This document shows, piece after piece, positions 35,084-43,179 of a DNA stretch of 64,000 bases. The DNA comes from Bacteroidia bacterium. Lineage in GTDB: Bacteria > Bacteroidota > Bacteroidia > Bacteroidales > Prolixibacteraceae. Below the pieces are notes generated by a model. That model was not told the origin of the DNA. It did no database searches and saw only the letters and a program-made list of their open reading frames with translations. Position 1 is the first letter of the stretch. The number at the start of each line of letters is the position of its first letter. Made by a program: the position numbers and the translations under genes. The stretch is from positions 248,001 to 312,000 of the forward strand of contig JANYKW010000099.1 of assembly GCA_025358025.1 (NCBI GenBank). Reading direction: 5' to 3'.

Positions 35084-36328
35084 ATGACTGAAAGAGACAT
35101 CATTGGTATTTTCGGTGCAATGAATGCTGGGAAAAGTTCGCTGATGAACCTCATTACCCAGCAGGAGAGCTCCATCGTGGATGCTACACCCGGTACTACT
35201 GCTGATACCCGCATCACGCTGATGGAAATGCATGGTATTGGTCCTGTTAAATTGATGGATACTGCCGGATACGATGAATCTGATAGCCTGGGTGAGAAAA
35301 AGCGAAAGAGGGTCTCTGCGGCCCTGAAAGAGTGCGACCTTGTTTTGCTGGTAATCGACCCTTCCGCACCGGATATGCAAGCCGCAACGCTTCTCCTGAT
35401 GGAATCTCTGTCTGAAGATAAACAGGTGATGGTAATCTACAACCTTTTTAAAGCAACAGACGAAGGGAGAATCGATTTTTTGGAAGAGAAAATGCCTGAT
35501 TTAAAGCGATTTCCAAAAATTTCTCTTTCAGCCATCCGACCGGAAACCAGAAATGAAATTCTGTTATTTTTACTGAAACATTATATTCCCAAAAATAATC
35601 CGACGGAATTACTGCCTTTTATCAACCCCAACGATTTTTACATTTTAAACATTCCGATGGATGAGGAGACTCCTCCGGGCAGGTATTTGAGACCGCAAGC
35701 GATGGCAGAGGAGTACATTACCCGTCATTGGGGCTATCCGGTTTCCTTCCGGATGAATCTGGCAAAAGCCAGGAGCAAAGATCCGGATGAAAAATTACGC
35801 TGGGATCATTTTCTCGGGAGTTTTGGCCGTCGGCCGAAGGTGATCATCACCGATTCCCAGGCCATGGATATCATGAAAGAGTGGACACCGGCCGATATAG
35901 GCCTTACCACTTTCTCCATCATGATGATCAACTATATGAGCAGGGGCAGGCTCTCCGATTTTGCCAACGCTGTTCGCACCCTCGACTCCCTGAAACCCGG
36001 CGACACCCTATTAATTGCTGAAGCCTGCAACCATTCCAGAATTAAGGAGGATATCGGCACTGTTCAGATTCCAAACCTGATTCACCATCGCTACCCGGGT
36101 GTGCAGGTAAAGCACCTCTTCGGCAGAGAGTGGCTGGAGCCTGAAGAAGCAAAAGAGATTAAACTTATGATTCATTGCGGTGGCTGCATGATTACTCCGC
36201 AGAGAATGGCTGCTAGGTTGCGCGATCTGGAAAAATTTCATATCCCAATTACCAACTACGGCATTTTCCTTTCCTACCTGCAAGGCAATCATGTTCTTGA
36301 AAAGGTGATACAACCCTGGAAAATATAA
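35084..36328 (+). CDS. hydF: [FeFe]-hydrogenase H-cluster maturation GTPase HydF
   Basis: Scaffold and carrier that receives the 2Fe precursor made by the radical-SAM enzymes HydE and HydG and delivers it to apo-hydrogenase. 414 residues. GTPase domain: G1 loop GAMNAGKSS (11-19), G2/switch ATPGTTAD, G3 DTAGYDESDSLG; the dimerisation domain is central. The C-terminal 4Fe-4S ligands are C315-N-H317 (EACNHSRI) and H364-C365-x-x-C368 (HCGGCM), the complete CxH...HCxxC set. HydE, HydG and the hydrogenase are not in the window, but a functional HydF implies them elsewhere and H2 metabolism in this organism. Confidence 0.96.
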   Translation: MTERDIIGIFGAMNAGKSSLMNLITQQESSIVDATPGTTADTRITLMEMHGIGPVKLMDTAGYDESDSLGEKKRKRVSAALKECDLVLLVIDPSAPDMQAATLLLMESLSEDKQVMVIYNLFKATDEGRIDFLEEKMPDLKRFPKISLSAIRPETRNEILLFLLKHYIPKNNPTELLPFINPNDFYILNIPMDEETPPGRYLRPQAMAEEYITRHWGYPVSFRMNLAKARSKDPDEKLRWDHFLGSFGRRPKVIITDSQAMDIMKEWTPADIGLTTFSIMMINYMSRGRLSDFANAVRTLDSLKPGDTLLIAEACNHSRIKEDIGTVQIPNLIHHRYPGVQVKHLFGREWLEPEEAKEIKLMIHCGGCMITPQRMAARLRDLEKFHIPITNYGIFLSYLQGNHVLEKVIQPWKI

Positions 36329-36360
36329 TATTCTAACATTGTCCAACTTTTTTAGTATCC

Positions 36361-37143
36361 ATGCAATGTTTTAAATCAAAATATGGACCCTGGGCCTTGG
36401 TTGCTGGGGCTTCTGAAGGATTGGGAGCAGCCTTTGCCGAAGCATTGGCAAAACAAGGACTAAATTTGATCCTGATTGCCAGAAGATCAGACAAATTGGA
36501 AGAATTGACCAATGCCCTGAAAAATAAGTATCCAATTGAAATAAAGTATCGGGCATTGGATTTAGCCGATGTCGAACCAATCAAACTTTATGTTTCTCAA
36601 CTCGGGTTAGATATTGGCTTATTGGTTTATAACGCGGCATACTCTCCTATCGGCTATTTTGAAAATATTTCTGACGAAAATCTGGCAAAAATCGTTGAGG
36701 TTAACATCAAAGCGCCCTTGCTTCTCTCAAAACTTGTCTTGACGCAGATGATAGAAAAGAGGAGAGGGGGCCTCGTGTTGATGTCTTCGCTGGCCGGTTC
36801 ACAGGGCAGTCCGAAAATTGCAACCTATGCGGCCTCCAAAGCTTTTAATACAATTTTGGCAGAAGGACTCTGGAAAGAATTAAGGAAACATGGAATAGAT
36901 GTACTGGCCGCTTGTGCAGGGGCTATTTCGACGCCCGGGTATAAGAATGCACAAACTACCAAAGATGCTCCCGGCACATTGGACGCCAGCAAAGTTGCAG
37001 AGAAAACACTCCGGGCACTTGGAAAGGGTCCTACAATAATACCGGGTGTGATAAATAATATTGCCCGCTTTTTTATGGGAAGAATATTCTCCAGAAAATT
37101 AGCAATTTCAATCATGGACAACAATACAAAAAATTTATCGTGA
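36361..37143 (+). CDS. Short-chain dehydrogenase/reductase (17-beta-HSD/ketoreductase-like)
   Basis: 260 residues, classical SDR fold. Cofactor loop GASEGLG (16-22), R41-R42 after strand 2 favours NADP(H), NAAYS (91-95), catalytic Ser143 in LMSSLAG, Tyr156 and Lys160 in TYAASKA. The C-terminal stretch (RFFMGRIFSRKLAISIMDNNTKNL) resembles the membrane-associated HSD17B12/very-long-chain ketoacyl reductase branch. Its stop overlaps the start of the sterol-reductase-like gene by one base (TGATG), so the pair is translationally coupled and probably acts in one pathway on a hydrophobic substrate. Confidence 0.9.
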   Translation: MQCFKSKYGPWALVAGASEGLGAAFAEALAKQGLNLILIARRSDKLEELTNALKNKYPIEIKYRALDLADVEPIKLYVSQLGLDIGLLVYNAAYSPIGYFENISDENLAKIVEVNIKAPLLLSKLVLTQMIEKRRGGLVLMSSLAGSQGSPKIATYAASKAFNTILAEGLWKELRKHGIDVLAACAGAISTPGYKNAQTTKDAPGTLDASKVAEKTLRALGKGPTIIPGVINNIARFFMGRIFSRKLAISIMDNNTKNLS

Positions 37144-38219
37144 TGGATCAACTGCTTGGTTTCCTCTCGCCATGGATCATCTATGCTTTAATAACAATTT
37201 TACATTACTACCTGCCGGCACGCAGCATGAACGGGTACGTCAGGCATTCCAAAACAGGGGAGTTATTAAAATACCGGTTAAACGGAAGGCTTGTTTTAAT
37301 TACCGCTGTTGCTTTATGGTTTCTACTTGGTTATCTGGGTTGGGTTTCTTATGATTGGCTTTACGCGATCAGGTGGTACAGTTTGGCTGGTGCTTTTGTA
37401 TTTGGATTGTTTTTTTCCCTGTTAATGGTATTGCCTTACCCTTCGACCGGCAGAGCATGGGTAGCAGATATTTTTTTTGGCAGACTTGAAAATCCGCAAT
37501 CCCGGAACAGACGAATTGATGCAAAAGTATGGTTGTACCTGATAGGAGCCGTGATGCTTGAATTAAACCTTCTGAGTTTTATGGCGCACCATATGCTGTT
37601 GGGAGGAACAATATCTTCCGGTGCTGCTTTATGCACCGCTATGCTGACTTTTTTTGTCTGGGACTATTTAACATTCGAAAAAGTGCACTTGTTTACTTAC
37701 GATTTTTTTGCTGAACGTGTTGGCATAAAATTGGGATGGGGCTGCTTAACATTTTATCCATATTTTTATTTAATTGCCCTGTGGTCGACCATTGATCTGC
37801 AATATCCAAATATACCCCTATGGTTGATTTTTAGTTATATTATGCTATTCTTGTTGGGATGGATATTGTCTCGCGGTGCCAATATGCAGAAATATTATTA
37901 CAAGACAGAGCCTGAAAAATCATTTTTGGGAATGGCGCCTAAAACCATCACCAACGGAAATCAAAAATTGTTGGTAAATGGCTTCTGGGGTGTAAGCAGA
38001 CACATTAACTATCTGGGTGAAATTTTAATGGGCCTGGCTATAGCTCTGAGTGTTGGGCATCCTGAAGTTTTATGGGTGTGGCTATACCCACTGTATTATA
38101 TTGCTTTGTTGGTGGCACGTCAAATTGACGATGACAAGCGTTGTTCCTTAAAGTATGGCAATTTATGGGAGAATTATACGAAAAAAGTAAAATACCGGAT
38201 CATTCCATATTTGTATTAG
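37143..38219 (+). CDS. ERG4/ERG24-like (delta-14/delta-24(28) sterol reductase family) membrane protein
   Basis: 358 residues from the ATG 37143 (overlapping the SDR stop). About eight to ten transmembrane helices. The C-terminal signature of the sterol C14/C24(28) reductase family is clear: LLVNGFWGVSRHINYLGEIL, ALLVARQIDDDKRC and KYGNLWENYTKKVKYRIIPYLY, where the family has the NADPH-binding DexxCxxKYGxxWxxYCxxVxYRIIP block. In eukaryotes these enzymes reduce sterol double bonds with NADPH; bacterial members exist, and some reduce sterols in vitro, but most Bacteroidota do not make sterols. The substrate could be an imported sterol, a bile acid-like compound, a hopanoid-type or other polyisoprenoid lipid. 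The coupled SDR supports a lipid-modifying pair. Confidence 0.88.
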   Translation: MDQLLGFLSPWIIYALITILHYYLPARSMNGYVRHSKTGELLKYRLNGRLVLITAVALWFLLGYLGWVSYDWLYAIRWYSLAGAFVFGLFFSLLMVLPYPSTGRAWVADIFFGRLENPQSRNRRIDAKVWLYLIGAVMLELNLLSFMAHHMLLGGTISSGAALCTAMLTFFVWDYLTFEKVHLFTYDFFAERVGIKLGWGCLTFYPYFYLIALWSTIDLQYPNIPLWLIFSYIMLFLLGWILSRGANMQKYYYKTEPEKSFLGMAPKTITNGNQKLLVNGFWGVSRHINYLGEILMGLAIALSVGHPEVLWVWLYPLYYIALLVARQIDDDKRCSLKYGNLWENYTKKVKYRIIPYLY

Positions 38220-38222
38220 CTT

Positions 38223-38251
38223 CCAGGGGTTCAGCTGCGCTTCACCCCTGG
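38223..38251. terminator. Hairpin between the convergent sterol-reductase-like and POT genes
   Basis: CCAGGGGT (38223-38230) pairs perfectly with ACCCCTGG (38244-38251), loop of 13. Position between convergent genes suggests a bidirectional terminator; T-runs are poor. Confidence 0.5.
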
Positions 38252-38313
38252 CTACCAACATTCCGTCAATTTTCACATTTTCCAATTATCTCATCAGCAC
38301 CTCGTCGAACGAA

Positions 38314-40098
38314 TTAGTTTGTAACTCTTTCCAGTTTCTTTAGCATGGAGAACATAAAGGCTGCGGATAACAGACAGCATATGATGAAGATGGACCACAA
38401 CATCCAAAGGTCCAGCCTGCTCCAGAAGAAACTTCCAACGACCAGTAGCTTGTTTCCAACAGCAGTAGCCAGCAACCAGCCCCCCTGCATCAATCCCTGA
38501 AAGCGTGGAGGAGCAACCTTGGAGACAAAGGAGAGTCCCATCGGACTGAGAAATAGTTCGGCTATTGTAAAAATAAGATATCCATTGATCAACCAATATG
38601 GGGTTACCCTGGATGAGTCTGGTACTGCCTGTCCGGATAAAGTATGGGGAGAGATCATGTTGAGCGATGAGACCAGGATCAGGACGAAGGCAATGGCTGC
38701 GATGATCATCCCGAATCCAATTTTCCTTGGGGTAGATGGCTCGATGTTTTTCTTGTTTAACCAACCAAAAAAGCTCATCACCAAAGGGGTAAGAAATACG
38801 ATAAACAAGGGATTGAAAGATTGGAAAATCTCAGGAGCGATGGCGTTTTCCGGTTGGAAACTCTGTACATAATAATAGGCTACCAGGCCACCGACCACGA
38901 ACAACCCCATGCCGATCAGTCTTTCTTTCATGGTTTTATCCTTGCCTATTGCAACAAAAAGTCCTGCAAGTGCTCCAAAAACTGAGATGATTGACCATGG
39001 ACCAAAGAACAGGTTGGTGATTGGTCCAACTTGTTTTGATATGTAATCACGGGCAAAAAAAGTAAGGGTCAATCCGTTTTGGTGAAAAGACATCCAAAAG
39101 AAGATAACAACAATAAACACCATAAGAAGAGCCATAATTCTTGGCTTCTCCTCCTTGTTGGATATCAGCGTAATCCAGGTGGCAAATGCGACAAAGAGGC
39201 TGACAGCAAGCGCAATATCAAGGTTGTTCAGTCCGAAATAAATAATCAGGAATGCTACACCGGCGGTTAGCAAGGCGATTATCAGAGATTTTGTTCCATT
39301 ATCAATTTTGACAGATTGAGCTGCAGGAATTTTTTCCTTGTTGGGTAGATGTTTTTGGAAAAACACATAAACCAAAAGCGAGAGAACCATTGCACCTGCT
39401 GCAACCCCAAATGCATAGTTGTAACCACGGGAGAATACGTCCAGGTAATTATGGGCAAACTGTCCCAGATCACCGACCTGTCCGGATAGGGTTACTTTTT
39501 GTGCAAGTGCCTGAAATTGTGAAGTGTCCACTAATTTTCCATCGATGTACTGGTGGCATAGTGATGGTAAGCTTCCGTCATGAAGAAATCCGTTTGTTTT
39601 CAACCACCAGTTGCGAACCCCGTTGGCTGCATGTGGCGCAAAAAAAGCACCCACGTTGATACCCATATAGAATATCATAAATGCGGAATCCCGCAATTTG
39701 GAGTATTTTGGATCATCGTAGAGCTGTCCGACGACAGCCTGAAGATTTCCTTTAAACATTCCATTCCCAAATGCGATGACAAAAAGTGATATCAGGGTCA
39801 GATTCAGGGAAAGTCCGGGGATAGCCATCAAAATATAACCAGTGAGCATAATCAGAATACCACCGAAAATAACTAGTTTGTACTTGTTGGTCGAGTCTGC
39901 CACCAATCCTCCGATCAGGGCAAGTGCATAAATTCCGAAGTAGAACCAGCTGTAATAACTACCTGCATCCTGCTCTGTCAATCCATATTTGACTTGTAAA
40001 AATAGTACCAGAATAGCCATCATGGTGTAAAAGCCGAAACGCTCACCCATGTTGGCAAAAAAGGCTACAATAAGCCCTTTGGGATGTCCTTTTAGCAT
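38314..40098 (-). CDS. POT-family proton-dependent oligopeptide transporter
   Basis: Imports di- and tripeptides with protons through the inner membrane. 594 residues, with 12 core helices plus two inserted helices, as in DtpT-like bacterial POTs. Signatures: AFFANMGERFGFYTMMAILVLFL (POT ExxERFxYY-type motif, here ERFGFY), GNGMFKGNLQAVVGQLY and the later FLSPMGLSFVSKVAPPRFQGLMQGGW. Peptide-use genes cluster in this part of the window (MFS-pepD, 43.2-46.2 kb). A flanking pair of inverted word arrays lies just upstream. Confidence 0.93.
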   Translation of the reverse strand: MLKGHPKGLIVAFFANMGERFGFYTMMAILVLFLQVKYGLTEQDAGSYYSWFYFGIYALALIGGLVADSTNKYKLVIFGGILIMLTGYILMAIPGLSLNLTLISLFVIAFGNGMFKGNLQAVVGQLYDDPKYSKLRDSAFMIFYMGINVGAFFAPHAANGVRNWWLKTNGFLHDGSLPSLCHQYIDGKLVDTSQFQALAQKVTLSGQVGDLGQFAHNYLDVFSRGYNYAFGVAAGAMVLSLLVYVFFQKHLPNKEKIPAAQSVKIDNGTKSLIIALLTAGVAFLIIYFGLNNLDIALAVSLFVAFATWITLISNKEEKPRIMALLMVFIVVIFFWMSFHQNGLTLTFFARDYISKQVGPITNLFFGPWSIISVFGALAGLFVAIGKDKTMKERLIGMGLFVVGGLVAYYYVQSFQPENAIAPEIFQSFNPLFIVFLTPLVMSFFGWLNKKNIEPSTPRKIGFGMIIAAIAFVLILVSSLNMISPHTLSGQAVPDSSRVTPYWLINGYLIFTIAELFLSPMGLSFVSKVAPPRFQGLMQGGWLLATAVGNKLLVVGSFFWSRLDLWMLWSIFIICCLLSAAFMFSMLKKLERVTN

Positions 40099-40140
40099 AA
40101 GTTTGAAGTTTGAGATTGTTTAATGAAGCAAATATAGAAA

Positions 40141-40184
40141 AAAGTGACTAAAGTGACTAAAGTGAATTAAAGTGATTAAAGTAC
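40141..40184 (+). repeat. AAAGTGACT word array, left copy
   Basis: Five 8-10 bp units: AAAGTGACT, AAAGTGACT, AAAGTGAATT, AAAGTGATT, AAAGTAC. It lies 42 bp upstream of the POT gene. A similar array in the opposite orientation follows at 40269. Confidence 0.85.
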
Positions 40185-40268
40185 AAGCGCACCGATGAAT
40201 GTTTAGCGCACGATTCGTTTCCTGTGTAATTTGTTCACTACAGAAGAAGTTCGAAAGTTCATAGTCCC

Positions 40269-40310
40269 GAAGTACTTTAGCCCACTTTAGTCACTTTTGT
40301 TCACTTTTTT
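40269..40310 (-). repeat. AAAGTGACT word array, right inverted copy
   Basis: Reads AAAAAAGTGAAC, AAAAGTGACT, AAAGTGGGCT, AAAGTACTTC on the minus strand. With the left copy it forms a 170-bp inverted pair around an 84-bp spacer. The POT and nnr promoters should lie in this region; TACCTTTG at 40315-40322 is a -7 candidate for nnr. Confidence 0.8.
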
Positions 40311-40353
40311 AAGATACCTTTGGATGACTATAAACTTTTAATCATCAGGGGTC

Positions 40354-41862
40354 ATGAAGATTTTTTCCAGAGATCAGATTCCAGAGATTGACCGGAAAAC
40401 AAGGATAGAGGAGCCTGTTTCAGAAATAGATCTGATGGAGAGGGCTTCGATAGCATTGGCGGAATGGTTGAGTGCCAATTATCCGACAGTATCAAAAATC
40501 GCTGTATTTGCCGGACCCGGCAACAATGGTGGGGATGCGCTGGCAGTTGCCCGTATCCTTGCCGGACTAAACTTTCCCATAGATGTTTATTTGCCGGATT
40601 TGGGTCATCAACGGTCTGAAGCATCACGAATCAACCTCGAAAGGGTGAAACTGATGCGGGTTGTCCCCGTAATTGAAGTGATTGAAGGGAATGAATTTCC
40701 TCCCCTGTCAGGCTATGATCTTCTTCTTGACGGACTATACGGATCAGGATTAAGCCGTCCACTCACAGGATTTGCCTGTTCTGTTGTAGACTGGATCAAC
40801 GAATCGGGTGTTGAGGTAGTCTCAATAGATCTTCCATCCGGACTATTTTGTGATGATAATATTTATAATGACGGTTCAATAGTCAGGGCAACCTTTACTT
40901 TAACCCTCGAATTTCCGAAATTGGCTCTCTTTTTCTGTGAAAATGAACCATTTTTTGGGAGATGGGAGGTGGTGCCATTCGGTCTGAATAAAAGGATTAT
41001 TGATGAGACTAAAACGGATTATTTTTTTCTGGATCAGGGGACTGTCTTTTCCATAGTAAAAAGAAGAAAAATATTTTCCCACAAGGGCAGCTACGGGCAT
41101 GGATTACTGTTCTCGGGCAGTAAAGGGAAAGTTGGAGCAGCTCAGCTGGCTGCCAGGGGGGCCTTGCGTGCCGGAGCTGGTTTGATAACAGTTCACCTGC
41201 CAGAATCTGCCGGCTACGTTTTACAGGTAGCCATTCCGGAAGCAATGACCATCTTCGATGCCGGGCATGACTTTATCACGGAACTTCCGGATATAGGCAA
41301 ATATTCGGCATTGGCTGCAGGGCCGGGTATTGGAACGCACAAAATGACACAGGAGGTAATCCGGCAATTGATAGGGCAGGCAACAGTACCGATGGTTCTG
41401 GATGCCGATGCCCTCAATATCCTGGCAGAAAATCCTTCCTGGATAAGGCAGCTGCCAGTTAACACCATCCTGACACCTCATCCTGTTGAGTTTGATCGCT
41501 TGTCGGGAATATCCATGAAGACAGACGAGGAACGTTTTCAGGTGGCAGAGCAATTTTCCAGAAGTTATGAGGTCATTCTAATTTTGAAAGGAGCTTTTAC
41601 GCGTGTATTTTTCCCAGATGGCAGGGCATATTTTAATAGTACCGGTAATCCGGGCATGGCAACTGCCGGTAGTGGCGATGTGCTTACCGGAATCCTCCTC
41701 GGTTTACTCTGTCAGGGCTATACCGCCGGGGAGGCCGCTTTGCTGGGGGTATTCTTACACGGCAGATCTGCCGACCTGAGGGTGGGGTTCAGCTCTGAGG
41801 AATCCTTAATTGCCAGTGAGATAGCCGATTATTTGGGCGATGCATTTGCCTCATTAAAATAG
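40354..41862 (+). CDS. nnr: Bifunctional NAD(P)H-hydrate epimerase/dehydratase
   Basis: Repairs hydrated NAD(P)H: the N-terminal domain interconverts the R/S epimers and the C-terminal domain dehydrates them with ADP. 502 residues, the usual bifunctional length. YjeF_N domain about 1-215 with FAGPGNNGGDALAVARIL and LLDGLYGSGLSRPL (catalytic Asp). Carbohydrate-kinase-like dehydratase domain about 225-500: HKGSYGHGLLFSGSKGKVGAAQLAARGALRAGAGLIT, AAGPGIGT, VLDADALNIL, LTPHPVEF and GNPGMATAGSGDVLTGIL with the catalytic Asp in GSGD. Complete. Confidence 0.96.
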   Translation: MKIFSRDQIPEIDRKTRIEEPVSEIDLMERASIALAEWLSANYPTVSKIAVFAGPGNNGGDALAVARILAGLNFPIDVYLPDLGHQRSEASRINLERVKLMRVVPVIEVIEGNEFPPLSGYDLLLDGLYGSGLSRPLTGFACSVVDWINESGVEVVSIDLPSGLFCDDNIYNDGSIVRATFTLTLEFPKLALFFCENEPFFGRWEVVPFGLNKRIIDETKTDYFFLDQGTVFSIVKRRKIFSHKGSYGHGLLFSGSKGKVGAAQLAARGALRAGAGLITVHLPESAGYVLQVAIPEAMTIFDAGHDFITELPDIGKYSALAAGPGIGTHKMTQEVIRQLIGQATVPMVLDADALNILAENPSWIRQLPVNTILTPHPVEFDRLSGISMKTDEERFQVAEQFSRSYEVILILKGAFTRVFFPDGRAYFNSTGNPGMATAGSGDVLTGILLGLLCQGYTAGEAALLGVFLHGRSADLRVGFSSEESLIASEIADYLGDAFASLK

Positions 41863-41941
41863 AAGTAAACTTTGAGATGCAAAAAAAAACAAGCAAATTT
41901 GAATCGTTGTATTTAATCTGTAATTCATTAAAATAAATCAT

Positions 41942-43042
41942 ATGAAAATATTGCCTTTTTTAATTCTGGCAGGACTTGCCGTTTCCTATCTGAATTTGTC
42001 TGCAAAAGATGAAAAAAAGAAGCCTGCCAATGAGTTGACAGCGATTGCCAGTGGAGTAGTTTATGCATTGCCCCGGACAGTTATCCATATGGAAGTTGAG
42101 GCAGAACAGGAGATATTTATTCATGGTCCCTATTTTGCCTATGCACAAAAATATCTGGGGATCAACGATGCCCCGAAGGCGGACGAAGAAAGCTGGACCA
42201 TCACAAATGTGAGAATGGATACATACGGAGAACCGGATCCGGCGGCCGTATACAAGGCTATGGGTAATATTGCCACCCTGCTGAGTTTGTCGGAAGATGG
42301 CATAATGGTTGGGATCAATTGCGAAGTCAAACCTGAACCCAGCAAGGTTATTGCCAATATCCTTCCCTTTAAACCGGCTGATAAAGGAGATACATGGACT
42401 GAATTGTCGATGCACTCTTTTCTGACCGACAAAGACAGTACGAAAAAAGCAGGCAGCAGCTTCAAGTCGTTTGAGGAAAAGGCGGCCGAAGCCGCCTCCG
42501 ATATTCTGAAATACAGAAAGAAAAAGGCCAATCTTCTTGCTGGCAAGGACGATAAATTTCTCCCTGATGGTGAAGCGTACAAAGTTACCAGTACTGAACT
42601 TGATAAAATTATTAACAATTATGAAGCGCTTTTTGTGGGAAGAAAGATCCACAAGTCTCATCACCTGGCCTTTGAGGTCGTTCCTGATGGCAAGAGCTCA
42701 AAAGCGCTGGTTGCTTTCAGATTTTCTCCCACGACCGGAGTTTTACCTGCAAGCAATGTTTCAGGTAAGCCTATTATGCTTGAACTGGAGCCAAACAGTG
42801 ACTTGAAACAGAAAATCGAAGCAACGGTTACACCTGAAATTACCACCAAGGGAATTTATTACCGGATCCCTGTTGTAACCCAGGCACGCTTACTGAACGG
42901 GAGCGAAATCCTTACCCAGGCAAAAATGACCATTGCGCAGTTCGGTGTGATTACTGCCCTATCCGACGGGTTGCTGAATGGTGAATACTCGATCGAATTT
43001 TTTCCTTCCACCGGAGCAATCCGCAGAATAGGAACCAATTGA
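41942..43042 (+). CDS. DUF4831 secreted protein
   Basis: 366 residues with an N-terminal signal peptide (about 1-21, MKILPFLILAGLAVSYLNLSA). Sequence features match the Bacteroidota family DUF4831: GVVYALPRTVIHMEVEAEQEIFIHGPYFAYAQKYLGI near the N-terminus, ITNVRMDTYGEPDPAAVYKA, and C-terminal GIYYRIPVVTQARLL and GALRRI-type ending. Probably a periplasmic or surface two-domain beta-rich protein. Function unknown. It lies 80 bp after nnr and 138 bp before the MFS transporter. Confidence 0.85.
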   Translation: MKILPFLILAGLAVSYLNLSAKDEKKKPANELTAIASGVVYALPRTVIHMEVEAEQEIFIHGPYFAYAQKYLGINDAPKADEESWTITNVRMDTYGEPDPAAVYKAMGNIATLLSLSEDGIMVGINCEVKPEPSKVIANILPFKPADKGDTWTELSMHSFLTDKDSTKKAGSSFKSFEEKAAEAASDILKYRKKKANLLAGKDDKFLPDGEAYKVTSTELDKIINNYEALFVGRKIHKSHHLAFEVVPDGKSSKALVAFRFSPTTGVLPASNVSGKPIMLELEPNSDLKQKIEATVTPEITTKGIYYRIPVVTQARLLNGSEILTQAKMTIAQFGVITALSDGLLNGEYSIEFFPSTGAIRRIGTN

Positions 43043-43179
43043 TAACTTTTCAGTTTATCAGGGAGGTCATGTTTTAAATGCATGTGAAAACTCATAACTT
43101 CTGGTTCATAATTCATGTCTCTTTTGTTTATATTGCAACACGAAAAAATCAATAGTAAAAATTAATTAATTTATATTTT

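Noticed and set aside
40141-40310. CRISPR-like repeat array
   Set aside because: Units are 8-10 bp with no spacers and no cas genes; these are degenerate tandem words, not CRISPR.
41960-42664. Long open frame (234 codons) opposite the DUF4831 gene
   Set aside because: It is antisense to a gene with a signal peptide and family motifs; its translation is low in known patterns and Phe/Cys/His-rich, as expected for a shadow frame.
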